From Methylophilaceae bacterium (GTDB lineage Bacteria > Pseudomonadota > Gammaproteobacteria > Burkholderiales > Methylophilaceae), in NCBI GenBank assembly GCA_027488395.1, contig JAIYBT010000010.1:186001-250000 (forward strand): a stretch of DNA of 64,000 nt, read 5' to 3'. Numbering within the stretch: position 1 is the first letter of the stretch; each line of letters opens with the position of its first letter. The translations under genes were made by a program, and so were the position numbers. Below the pieces are notes generated by a model that saw only the letters and a program-made list of their open reading frames with translations, ran no database searches and was not told the DNA's origin. Below, piece after piece: positions 7,863 to 16,369 of this stretch.

Positions 7863-9035
7863 ATGCCGGACCAAGCCATTAGACGTATTGCACATATCGA
7901 TATGGATGCTTTTTTTGCAGCCTGCGAATTGTCGCGCTACCCTGAGTTGAAAGGCTTGCCCATGGTGGTGGCTGGAGGCGCCGCGCATGTGCCAAAGTTA
8001 AGAGAAGATGGCACCCGCGAATTTTCGCGCTTGCGGGATTATGTAGGCCGCGGAGTACTAACCACGGCCACCTACGAGGCGCGGGCACTTGGCTTGCACT
8101 CTGCCATGCCAACCATGCAAGCCGCTAAGCTGGCCCCTGATGCAATTTTATTACCCGTCAATTTCGAGCTTTATCGCCATTTCTCGCGCTTATTCAAAGC
8201 TGCGATTCGAAGCGTTAGCCCGCTAGTCGAAAACATCGGCATCGATGAAGTCTATGCTGATGTTTCTAGCCTAGAAGGAGACGCTATCAAAATCGCGCAA
8301 CGGCTCAAATCAGCGGTATTGAGCGCCACCGGCCTCACCTGCTCAGTCGGTATCGCGCCGAACAAGCTGCTAGCAAAATTGTGCTCAGAAATGCAAAAAC
8401 CCGATGGCATCACCGTCATCACTATGTCTGATGTGCCAGAGCGTATCTGGCCGTTGCCTGCTAAAAAAATGAATGGGATAGGCCCCAAAGCCAGTGCAAA
8501 ACTAGCGTCATTGGAGATTCAGACCATCGGAGAAATAGCAGCCATGCAAGAAGCATGGCTTGTTGCGCACTTTGGTAAGCACTACGGCAGTTGGTTGTAT
8601 CGCGTATCGCGCGGCCAAGACGATAGGCCAGTCGTGACAGAAAGCGCGCCGGTTTCCATGAGCAGAGAGACCACCTTTGAACGTAATCTCCACCCAGTCC
8701 GCGATAAACCTGCCCTTAGCCAAGCATTTACAAACCTGTGCGAGCGTGTCGCCAATGATTTAGCGCAAAAAGGCTATGTCTGCCACAAAGTCGGCATCAA
8801 ACTTCGCTTTGACGACTTTAAGACCGTCACCCGCGACCTCACACTCACTCAACCGCTAAGCGATGCCAAAGCATTAAGGCTATATGCTGGTAAATGCCTC
8901 AAAAGAATAGACCTAGATAAAAAGATCAGATTATTGGGGGTAAAAGCCAGCGGCCTGGTGCGTGCTGATAGCATGGTGCACGCGAATTCAGCGCAATATG
9001 AGCTTGAGCTTAACTATAAGACGCCTACAAATTGA
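7863..9035 (+). CDS. dinB: DNA polymerase IV (Y-family translesion polymerase)
   Basis: This 390-residue protein has the Y-family palm, fingers, thumb and little-finger order. The first catalytic acids are in RIAHIDMDAFFA (near D13/D15), the second pair is in IGIDEVYADVS (near residue 122), and the thumb helix-hairpin-helix GIGPKASAKLASLEIQTIGEIA and a C-terminal little-finger region are present. An insertion after VVAGG (HVPKLREDGTREFSRLRDYVGRG) is as I recall from betaproteobacterial DinB proteins. ATG 7863 has no Shine-Dalgarno; an extended -10-like TGCTAAAT lies 7 nt upstream, so the message could have a very short leader. I see no LexA box (CTGT-N8-ACAG) upstream. Confidence 0.92.
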   Translation: MPDQAIRRIAHIDMDAFFAACELSRYPELKGLPMVVAGGAAHVPKLREDGTREFSRLRDYVGRGVLTTATYEARALGLHSAMPTMQAAKLAPDAILLPVNFELYRHFSRLFKAAIRSVSPLVENIGIDEVYADVSSLEGDAIKIAQRLKSAVLSATGLTCSVGIAPNKLLAKLCSEMQKPDGITVITMSDVPERIWPLPAKKMNGIGPKASAKLASLEIQTIGEIAAMQEAWLVAHFGKHYGSWLYRVSRGQDDRPVVTESAPVSMSRETTFERNLHPVRDKPALSQAFTNLCERVANDLAQKGYVCHKVGIKLRFDDFKTVTRDLTLTQPLSDAKALRLYAGKCLKRIDLDKKIRLLGVKASGLVRADSMVHANSAQYELELNYKTPTN

Positions 9036-9807
9036 TGCATTTTTTTGCTTATGACTTTCATGCGCTAATTTTGTCAGTAACTTTGCATGCACAAAGACTT
9101 TAGATACGTAAACCACTTGCTTAGCGCTAAACAAATCTACACTGGAAAAATTTTTTTTCGGGATTTATTAAATCACACCCTTTTCCATTGAACATCAGCG
9201 CCATGTTTTCAACAGCGACACAGGAAAAAAGCAGGCGTTATGCAGAGAAAAAACGAAAAATGAATGATTGATTTCATAAGCGCAAACGTTTGAAATAACG
9301 TAAACGTGAGCCGTTCCACTTGAATGAGGCGTTAGGTTTAAACCAGGCATTTTAGGGAGCGCTAGACCACCACCAAAATATAAAATAGTAGTTGCTGGCA
9401 AGCCAACACAAAAATAAAAAAACCACTTAAAAAGCGACAGCCTTCAACTACGCATTAAGCTCAAAGTAAACCGTGAAATATGTAAAACTGACATAAAGCA
9501 TGAAAGATAATAAGCCCAGAGTCAGAACTATTAAATCTAATCAATTTGGCTGGATTATTAATTTAAACTGATTGAGCCTAACATTAATTAGACACCAAAA
9601 ACGAACCTAATTTTTTATTTAGGTAGATGTCTATTTAATTAATATAATTATTTATATCAATAAAATCAATTGTATATATGTGTTTATCACACCAATATAA
9701 TTGAGTAACATTGTACAAAATACACCTTATAAAAACGACCTATTACATGCAATTTCAGCATCAACAAAAATTGACGCTAAATTTGATGATGTTCAATAAA
9801 CGATAAC
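9036..9807. other. Gene-free AT-rich stretch between dinB and mutL
   Basis: These 772 nt have no credible coding sequence on either strand. The second half (about 9540-9760) is markedly AT-rich. It holds a large imperfect palindrome (9583-9643), a GGTTTAAACC palindrome at 9335-9344 and isolated GTTAGGT (9331-9337) and GCCTAAC (9576-9582) boxes. No tRNA, insertion-sequence end or direct duplication is evident. Both flanking genes end at this region, so promoters are not needed here. Confidence 0.6.
9583..9643. repeat. Large imperfect palindrome in AT-rich DNA
   Basis: Outer arms ATTAATTAGACA (9583-9594) pair with TGTCTA (9628-9633) and, after a 4-nt offset, ATTAAT (9638-9643). An inner ACCTAA (9605-9610) pairs with TTAGGT (9619-9624). 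It lies downstream of both dinB and mutL and could be a bidirectional transcription end or a remnant of a mobile sequence. Confidence 0.45.
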
Positions 9808-11700
9808 TTATTGCCCGCGCATAAACATTTTATCTAAATCCTGCAAGCTGACTTGAAACCAAGTGGGTCTACCGTGGTTGCATTGCCCGCTGCGTTCTGT
9901 GGCTTCCATATCTCTGAGTAAGGCGTTCATTTCGGTGATAGTGAGTTGCCGATTAGCGCGTACGGCGGTATGACAGGCCATGGTGCCTAAAATCTCGTTT
10001 TGGCGTTCTAGCAGCACGCGGCTTACGCCGTATTCGCTTAAATCGCGCAATACCGCACGAGCGAGTGCGACTGCATCAGCATCTTGCAACATGCTGGGGA
10101 TGGCGCGAATGGCGATGGTGGTGGGCGATAAGGTGGCCATGTCAAAGCCAAGTTGTTGCAGGGTATCGGTGCCGTTCAAGCTGGCTAACGTAGCCACTTC
10201 AGATTTTTCAGCATAAAAACTCATGGGGATTAACAGCGGCTGGGTGGCAATCGCTTGGGTGCTGAGTGCGTTTTTTAGGCGCTCGTACATGATGCGCTCG
10301 TGCGCGGCGTGCATATCAATCACCACCATGCCTTGTGCGTTTTGCGCGAGGATGTAAATACCATGAAGTTGTCCTAGGGCAAAGCCTAATGGAAATTGTT
10401 GCGCGACAGTTTGCGTGTCAAGCGAGGAAGGTTGCTGCCCTGGCATATCGTTCGCGTGTGCGCTCGCCACATAGTCCATCTCAGATAAAGGCTGTAAGGC
10501 TTGAAATGAATCCAAAGCTGCTGGTTTGATATCGCCATACAACTGCTGATAAAACTGCTGCGCGCTAGGTGCTGGGTTTGCATTCAGCGGCGCGTAGCTA
10601 TGAAAGGTGGACCGGCTTTGCAGCGGCATTTCGACCTGTTCGCGCGGTATGTGAGCCACACCAGGCGTAAAGGGATTAAACGGTGCTTGCATGGGCTGGC
10701 TGGCTTGTATTTGCGCCGAGGTTTTGCCCAAGGCTTTATGCAGACCATGAAAAATAAAGCGATGTACGGCTTGCGATTCACGAAAACGCACTTCGGTTTT
10801 CGCTGGATGCACGTTGACATCGACCAAGGCTGGATCGAGCTCTAAAAACAAGACAAAGGCGGGATGTTTATCGCCATGCAGCACATCTTGGTAGGCTTGT
10901 TTAATGGCGTGTGCAATCAGTTTATCGCGCACAAAACGGCCATTGACAAACACATATTGGCTATCACGACTGTGGCGTTGATAGGTTGGCGATGCAGTCA
11001 TGCCCCACAAACGCAACCCACCACTACTTTCATCTAACCATAAGCTTTGCGCTGCAAATTCTGCGCCTAAGACATCAGTAATCCGTTGTTGCGGCGTATT
11101 GGCGGCCAATCGGGCGATGGCTTTGCCGTTGTGTTGTAGTAAAAATCCAATGTTAGGGCGCGATAGCGCCACGCGGGTAAAAGCATCTTCGCAATGGCTA
11201 AATTCGGTGTGTTCGGTTTTGAGAAATTTGCGACGCGCTGGGGTATTAAAATATAAATCATGCACCTCGACGATAGTGCCGGCATCCAACGCGGCTGGGC
11301 TCAGCGTGGGCGCCTGCGTGCCCTCAGCAGCGATTTGCCATGCGTGGCTTGCCACTTGCTGGCGACTGGTGAGCAAGGTGCGTGAAATCGAGGCAATGCT
11401 GGCCAGCGCTTCGCCACGAAAGCCAAGGCTACCTACCCGCTCTAAATCTTCTAAGCTTTGAATTTTGCTAGTGGCATGGCGCGTCAGTGCTAAGGTAAGT
11501 TCCTCTTTTGCAATGCCTTGGCCATCATCGGTCACTTTAAGCAGTTTAACGCCGCCTTGTTGCAAAGCGACTTGAATCTGAGTACTGCCCGCATCAACAC
11601 TGTTTTCAAGCAGTTCTTTGAGGGCAGAAGCGGGACGTTCGACCACCTCACCCGCGGCAATTTGCGAGATCAGTTGATCTGGGAGCAGTTGTATAGACAT
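9808..11700 (-). CDS. mutL: DNA mismatch repair protein MutL, endonuclease-motif type
   Basis: This 630-residue protein has the GHKL ATPase domain (ISQIAAGEVVERPASALKEL, DDGQGI, RGEALASI, VFVNGRFVRD), a variable linker and a C-terminal dimerisation domain. The C-terminal domain carries DMHAAHERIMYE, which fits the nicking-endonuclease pattern DQHA(x2)E(x4)E except for M in place of Q. It also carries ACHTAVRAN and CNHGRPTW. This predicts a MutL that nicks DNA itself, as in organisms without MutH; no mutH is in the window. It is divergent from the SUV3-like helicase gene with an 84-nt gap. Confidence 0.95.
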   Translation of the reverse strand: MSIQLLPDQLISQIAAGEVVERPASALKELLENSVDAGSTQIQVALQQGGVKLLKVTDDGQGIAKEELTLALTRHATSKIQSLEDLERVGSLGFRGEALASIASISRTLLTSRQQVASHAWQIAAEGTQAPTLSPAALDAGTIVEVHDLYFNTPARRKFLKTEHTEFSHCEDAFTRVALSRPNIGFLLQHNGKAIARLAANTPQQRITDVLGAEFAAQSLWLDESSGGLRLWGMTASPTYQRHSRDSQYVFVNGRFVRDKLIAHAIKQAYQDVLHGDKHPAFVLFLELDPALVDVNVHPAKTEVRFRESQAVHRFIFHGLHKALGKTSAQIQASQPMQAPFNPFTPGVAHIPREQVEMPLQSRSTFHSYAPLNANPAPSAQQFYQQLYGDIKPAALDSFQALQPLSEMDYVASAHANDMPGQQPSSLDTQTVAQQFPLGFALGQLHGIYILAQNAQGMVVIDMHAAHERIMYERLKNALSTQAIATQPLLIPMSFYAEKSEVATLASLNGTDTLQQLGFDMATLSPTTIAIRAIPSMLQDADAVALARAVLRDLSEYGVSRVLLERQNEILGTMACHTAVRANRQLTITEMNALLRDMEATERSGQCNHGRPTWFQVSLQDLDKMFMRGQ

Positions 11701-11784
11701 CCCTACATTTTAAAGGAAAACACACGCACTTATTCTGTGTTTGTAACGTCTGTGTTTATTATCGTGTTTTGCTAAAATGACCAC

Positions 11785-13308
11785 ATGACGCGTTCCCCCT
11801 TTGATGATTATGTTTCGCGCTTTCGCTTGGCCCGCCAACTCAATCGCCAACACCATTTTTATGTCGGCCCCACCAATTCTGGCAAAACCTATCAAGCCTT
11901 AGAAACCCTGCGCCAAGCGGCCTCCGGCGTGTATCTGGCGCCGCTGCGCTTGCTGGCGATGGAAGTGCGTGACCGTTTAATGCAAGCGGGCGTAGCGTGC
12001 AATTTAGTCACAGGTGAAGAGCGCGTCATGGTGCTAGGCGCTCAGCACACTGCCTCCACCATCGAAATGTTGCGGCCAGACCACGCAGTGGAAGTCGCCG
12101 TCATTGATGAAATTCAAATGTTAATGGACCCCGACCGCGGCAGCGCATGGACCGCAGCGTTGGTGGGTGTGCCAGCCAAGCAGGTATTTATTTGTGGCGC
12201 CAATAGCGTGACTAGCAGCTGTACCCGCGTGTTAGATGCACTGCATGAGCCTTATACCCTCACCCACTTACAACGCATGACCCCGCTTATGATTGAAGAG
12301 CAGAGCATTTGTGGTGCACGTTATCACCCCACCAAATTGCGACAAGCCTTACAAGCGGGTGATGCCTTGATTGCGTTTAGCCGCAAAGATGTTCTCACGT
12401 TGGCGGCACGGATTCGACAATCGGGCTTGAGCGTGGCCACTATTTATGGCGCGTTATCGCCTGAAGTACGTCGTGGTGAATCTGCGCGTTTTGCCAGTGG
12501 TGAAGCGCAAGTGTTAGTGGCCACCGATGCCATCGGCATGGGGCTTAATTTGCCAATCAGGCGGGTGATTTTTGCCAATGTGCATAAATTTGATGGCGTG
12601 GCGCCACGACCACTCAACGCGACTGAAATGCGACAAATTGCGGGTAGAGCCGGACGACATGGTTTGTATGACATTGGCTTTGTTACCGTGCTTGAAGACG
12701 ATGAACAATGGCATTTGCGAGACATGCTCAATCGGGACGACTCCGTGGCCCCGTTTGCCTTGCCTGTGGCGATGGCCGACGGTGATATTGAGCGCATCAG
12801 CCAACAAATACCCACATGGCGCTTGGCAGAGTGTATTGCTTATATGAAACGCGCGGATACCGCACATTGCGCAGGCTTACTACATCGACAAGTGACGAAC
12901 TTGCAGTATCAACAAGCGTTGCTGATCGACGAGGTGGCGCCTCAAATGGCGATGCGTGACAAATTACGGTTATTGTGTGCACCCTTGGCAATTCAAGTGC
13001 CGATTACACGCGATTATTTTGTGCAGTGCGTTCAAGCAGTGTATTTGCAACAACCACGCGCACTCTCCGCACTGCCGGCTTGGGTGCATGGGCATCAAGC
13101 TGATTACTTAGAACAAGCCGAACTGCTTTGCCAACAATTGAGTGTATACAGCTGGTTAAGCTACCAATATCCTGCCATTTTTAATGCGGGCGAACAGCTG
13201 AGTCACCACCGTACGCAATTAAATAGCTTTATTAGTCGTGCGTTAAAAGTACAAGCAGGCTATGGCAAAACCCAGCGTGAACATGAACTGGTTTCTCGAT
13301 ACAGGTAG
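11785..13308 (+). CDS. SUV3-like ATP-dependent RNA helicase
   Basis: This 507-residue superfamily 2 helicase has Walker A GPTNSGKT at residues 28-35, motif Ia APLRLLAMEV, DEIQM (from residue 108) in place of DEAD/DEAH, VATDAIGMGLN (motif V) and QIAGRAGRHG (motif VI, near 284). GPTNSGKTYQAL and DEIQM are characteristic of the SUV3 family, whose mitochondrial members unwind RNA for the degradosome. A helical SUV3-type C-terminal region follows. Bacterial members occur patchily in Proteobacteria and their role is poorly known; RNA turnover is the natural guess. ATG 11785 has no Shine-Dalgarno, and an extended -10-like TGCTAAAAT ends 6 nt upstream, suggesting a leaderless message. Confidence 0.85.
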   Translation: MTRSPFDDYVSRFRLARQLNRQHHFYVGPTNSGKTYQALETLRQAASGVYLAPLRLLAMEVRDRLMQAGVACNLVTGEERVMVLGAQHTASTIEMLRPDHAVEVAVIDEIQMLMDPDRGSAWTAALVGVPAKQVFICGANSVTSSCTRVLDALHEPYTLTHLQRMTPLMIEEQSICGARYHPTKLRQALQAGDALIAFSRKDVLTLAARIRQSGLSVATIYGALSPEVRRGESARFASGEAQVLVATDAIGMGLNLPIRRVIFANVHKFDGVAPRPLNATEMRQIAGRAGRHGLYDIGFVTVLEDDEQWHLRDMLNRDDSVAPFALPVAMADGDIERISQQIPTWRLAECIAYMKRADTAHCAGLLHRQVTNLQYQQALLIDEVAPQMAMRDKLRLLCAPLAIQVPITRDYFVQCVQAVYLQQPRALSALPAWVHGHQADYLEQAELLCQQLSVYSWLSYQYPAIFNAGEQLSHHRTQLNSFISRALKVQAGYGKTQREHELVSRYR

Positions 13309-13372
13309 GCGCAGCCATTGTCTGTGTTTTTTGTTGAGATAAGTGCTAGAGGATGATTCAGGGCGTGTCATC

Positions 13373-14746
13373 TTACTTTTTGGCAAACGCTGGATTGGTC
13401 GCCACAAACGCTTTGACCCCGCCTAAAATCGCATTCACCAATTTTTCTTGGTAAGCGTCATCGTTCAAGCGCGCTTCCTCGTCTGGATTACTGATAAATG
13501 CAGTCTCCACCAAAATCGACGGAATATCTGGCGCTTTTAACACCGCAAACGCTGCTTGCTCCACATATTTAGAATGCAGGGTGTTGATATTGGCAATGCG
13601 TTTTAATACAGCTTTGCCCAAGCGAATACTGTCGTGAATGGTGGCCGTTTGCGATAAATCGAGTAAGGTTTTGGCTAAATCCATGTCGCGATTATTTAAG
13701 CTCACACCGCCAATTAAATCGACTTCGTTTTCCTTTTTAGCCAAATAGCGTGCCCCGACGCTGGTAGCACCGCGCTCAGACAAAGCAAATACCGAAGAAC
13801 CACGCGCCGTGCTATTAATAAATGAATCGGCATGGATAGAAATAAACAAATCCGCTTTGGCCGCACGGGCTTTTTTGACACGATCCCCCAAAGGCACAAA
13901 ATAATCACCATCACGGATTAAGATGGCCTGCAAACTTTCATCTTCATCAATCTGTGCTTTCAGGCGTTTGGCAATGGCCAAGGTGATCTCTTTCTCATGG
14001 CTACCTTTCGCGCCTCTGGCACCTGGGTCCTCGCCACCATGGCCTGCATCCACTGCAATCGTGATCAACTTTTTACCAGGCTTGGCTTGTTTTGGGGGCA
14101 ATACAGCTGGCATAGCGACGTCAGCAGGCTTGCTTTCATTGGCTTTTGTATCATTGGTTTTCGTCTCTGCGGCTTTCACATCTACCAGTTTAGCGTCTGC
14201 GCTTTTGGTGTCAGACGCTTTGCCCTCACTATTTTTTGCTTCCTGCGCATTGATCAGTGGCTTATCGCCCGTTTGATCTTTAGACGTGACCGCACCCGAG
14301 GCCTGCTCGTTCGTTTTAGGTGTAGTCAGCTCAGGCAAGCCATTTAAAGGTTGTGCAGGCGCAATACTGATGGCAAAGCGCTGCTGTTGGCGGGTATCGG
14401 CATTAAGATCGGTGACCTGTGGCTTCACATCGGTTTTAATATCAAACACGATACGGGTCACATTGGCACTAAAAGGCGCAATACGAATTTTGCTTAAGTA
14501 GGGATGCTGGCTATCGAGTTGTAGCGGCAATGCTTTAAGGGTGGCATTAATATTAACCGACTCAAGATCGACCACCACCCGAAAAGGATGGTCTAGGGTG
14601 AAAATATGATAGGGACTATGTTGATCTAACAACATTTCAAGCTGCACTTGTGGCCCTTGCTGCTGCAAGTTAGCCAGAATAACTTCTGTGGCCTGCACTT
14701 GCAGGCTACAGATAACAGCCAGCCAGCCGCACAAACGGCTTAGCAT
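13373..14746 (-). CDS. amiC: N-acetylmuramoyl-L-alanine amidase with AMIN domain (AmiC/AmiB type)
   Basis: This 457-residue exported protein has a signal peptide (residues 1 to about 20), an AMIN domain (about 25-130) that directs septal or cell-wall binding, a low-complexity linker (about 145-220) rich in repeated TK/DAK/NESK units, and a zinc-dependent Amidase_3 domain (from about 228). The amidase domain shows VDAGHGGEDPGA, EKEI, SIHADSF and VETAFISN, carrying the His/Glu zinc ligands and catalytic Glu. It cleaves the amide bond between MurNAc and the stem peptide during daughter-cell separation. No LysM repeats follow the catalytic domain, unlike AmiB. Its start overlaps the tsaE end by 7 nt, so the two are probably translationally coupled. 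Confidence 0.92.
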   Translation of the reverse strand: MLSRLCGWLAVICSLQVQATEVILANLQQQGPQVQLEMLLDQHSPYHIFTLDHPFRVVVDLESVNINATLKALPLQLDSQHPYLSKIRIAPFSANVTRIVFDIKTDVKPQVTDLNADTRQQQRFAISIAPAQPLNGLPELTTPKTNEQASGAVTSKDQTGDKPLINAQEAKNSEGKASDTKSADAKLVDVKAAETKTNDTKANESKPADVAMPAVLPPKQAKPGKKLITIAVDAGHGGEDPGARGAKGSHEKEITLAIAKRLKAQIDEDESLQAILIRDGDYFVPLGDRVKKARAAKADLFISIHADSFINSTARGSSVFALSERGATSVGARYLAKKENEVDLIGGVSLNNRDMDLAKTLLDLSQTATIHDSIRLGKAVLKRIANINTLHSKYVEQAAFAVLKAPDIPSILVETAFISNPDEEARLNDDAYQEKLVNAILGGVKAFVATNPAFAKK

Positions 14747-15195
14747 GTATGCACCAACGCCAATGGCAACAGACTACTTATGTGCAACTGACGCCCTTCT
14801 GGCAAGATATCAAAGCGAATCTCAATCGTTGCCGGAGGCAACAAGTCACCGACTTTTTCTGGCCATTCCACCAAGCAAATGCTATGCGGGTTAAAGTAAT
14901 CTCTAAAGCCTGCTGCTTCCCATTCTTCTGGGTCTTGAAAGCGGTAACAATCAAAATGGTATAGTTGGCCTAAAGTAAGTTGATAGGGTTCAACGATGGT
15001 GTAGGTTGGGCTTTTTACTTTGCCTTGATGGCCCAAAGCATGCAATATCCCGCGCACCAAGGTGGTTTTTCCAGCGCCTAAATCGCCGTGTAAATACACG
15101 GACTGTCCTTGTTTTAATTGGCTAGCGAAGCTTTGCGCAAAGGCCAATGTGGCTGCTTCGTCTTTTAAAACCTGTGTAGAATACGTGTTTATCAT
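14740..15195 (-). CDS. tsaE: tRNA threonylcarbamoyladenosine biosynthesis ATPase TsaE
   Basis: This 151-residue P-loop protein shows HGDLGAGKTTLVRGIL (Walker A), VKSPTYTIVEPY and the Walker B-like LVEWPEKV. TsaE binds the TsaB-TsaD complex and drives its cycle in forming t6A37 of ANN-decoding tRNAs. Length and motifs are normal for the family. The ATG at 15195-15193 overlaps the queG ATG at 15194-15196 on the opposite strand (CATG); an upstream GTG at 15201 is possible. The tsaE-amiC order is common in Proteobacteria. Confidence 0.93.
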   Translation of the reverse strand: MINTYSTQVLKDEAATLAFAQSFASQLKQGQSVYLHGDLGAGKTTLVRGILHALGHQGKVKSPTYTIVEPYQLTLGQLYHFDCYRFQDPEEWEAAGFRDYFNPHSICLVEWPEKVGDLLPPATIEIRFDILPEGRQLHISSLLPLALVHTC

Positions 15196-16288
15196 GTCCA
15201 CTCATATAACGCCCCATCCACCGATCGCCACTGCGCAGACCGATGACACAATGCAGTCATTGGCGCAGCACATTAAACAATGGGCGTTAGCACTTGGGTT
15301 TAGCGATATCGGCATTACCGATACCGATTTATCTGCTGCCGAACCTCACCTACTGGCTTGGATAGACAAACAGTATCACGGCGACATGGATTATATGGCA
15401 AAACATGGTACCAAGCGAAGCCGTCCCGCTGAATTGGTGCCAGGCACGATTCGGGTGATTTCGCTGCGCCTTGATTATTTGGCCGAAGAGGTCGCAGATG
15501 GCTGGCAAGTATTGGCAAATCCACAGCTGGCCTATATTGCGCGCTATGCCATGGGTCGTGATTACCACAAAGTCATGCGTCACAAGTTACAACAGTTGTG
15601 CACACAGATTGCCCAACACACTACAAACTTCAGTTATCGCGTATTTGCAGACAGTGCCCCAGTGCTGGAAGTGGCTTTGGCTGAAAAAGCAGGCTTAGGC
15701 TGGCGCGGTAAACACACCCTACTCCTCAATCAAAAACGTGGTTCATGGTTTTTTTTGGGCGAAATTTACACCAACCTCGCGCTACCGATTGATACGCCCG
15801 CGCGGGCGCATTGCGGTTCCTGCAATGCCTGTATTGATATTTGTCCAACCCAAGCGATCGTGGCGCCGTTTGAGTTAGATGCCAGACGTTGTATTTCTTA
15901 CCTAACGATTGAGCACCAAGGCAGTATTCCAGAAGCCTTAAGGCCACTGATCGGCAATCGGGTGTATGGTTGCGACGATTGCCAGTTGGTGTGCCCTTGG
16001 AATAAATTTGCTGTGCCGACCACTGAGCCAGACTTTGCAGTACGTCATGGGCTAGATCAGATCAGTTTGCTGGAATGCTTTGGCTGGACGGAAGACATCT
16101 TTCATCAAAAAATGGCAGGCAGTGCCATATATCGCATTGGTTACGCACAATGGCTGAGAAACATTGCCATTGGCTTAGGCAATGCGCCAACGTCCACCAC
16201 CATATTACAAGCGTTACAATTGAGACAAAACGATGCCGACCCCATGGTGCGCGAACATGTGGCTTGGGCAATCGCGCAACATAGTTGA
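15194..16288 (+). CDS. queG: Epoxyqueuosine reductase
   Basis: This 364-residue protein reduces epoxyqueuosine to queuosine in tRNA, using cobalamin and two [4Fe-4S] clusters. The N-terminal part matches QueG closely (QWALALGFSDIGITDTDLS, DKQYHGDMDYMAKHG, RYAMGRDYHKVMRHKL), as do DSAPVLEVALAEKAGLGW, the ferredoxin-like CGSCNACIDICPTQAI and CDDCQLVCPWNKFA. The frame is open further upstream, but ATG 15194 begins the family-like region; ATG 15251 (MQSLAQ) is the only serious alternative. It is divergent from tsaE with overlapping start codons. Confidence 0.94.
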   Translation: MSTHITPHPPIATAQTDDTMQSLAQHIKQWALALGFSDIGITDTDLSAAEPHLLAWIDKQYHGDMDYMAKHGTKRSRPAELVPGTIRVISLRLDYLAEEVADGWQVLANPQLAYIARYAMGRDYHKVMRHKLQQLCTQIAQHTTNFSYRVFADSAPVLEVALAEKAGLGWRGKHTLLLNQKRGSWFFLGEIYTNLALPIDTPARAHCGSCNACIDICPTQAIVAPFELDARRCISYLTIEHQGSIPEALRPLIGNRVYGCDDCQLVCPWNKFAVPTTEPDFAVRHGLDQISLLECFGWTEDIFHQKMAGSAIYRIGYAQWLRNIAIGLGNAPTSTTILQALQLRQNDADPMVREHVAWAIAQHS

Positions 16289-16369
16289 TACTCCACACCA
16301 AATATTGTGAGTAGTTATTATAAAGTTAGGTATTAGAAATACTTAATAAGTAATTGATTTTAAAATATT

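Noticed and set aside
9195-9401. 68-codon minus-strand ORF in the dinB-mutL interval
   Set aside because: Low-complexity translation, no ribosome-binding site, no family resemblance.
9331-9582. GTTAGGT (9331) and GCCTAAC (9576) as integron attC boxes
   Set aside because: Each has the R-box letter pattern, but neither has a matching partner box and inner pair at attC distance, and their order is inverted for one site. Chance is likely.
15062-15193. 44-codon N-terminal extension of QueG
   Set aside because: It runs antisense through the start of tsaE and has no similarity to QueG; the ATG at 15194 begins the family-like region.
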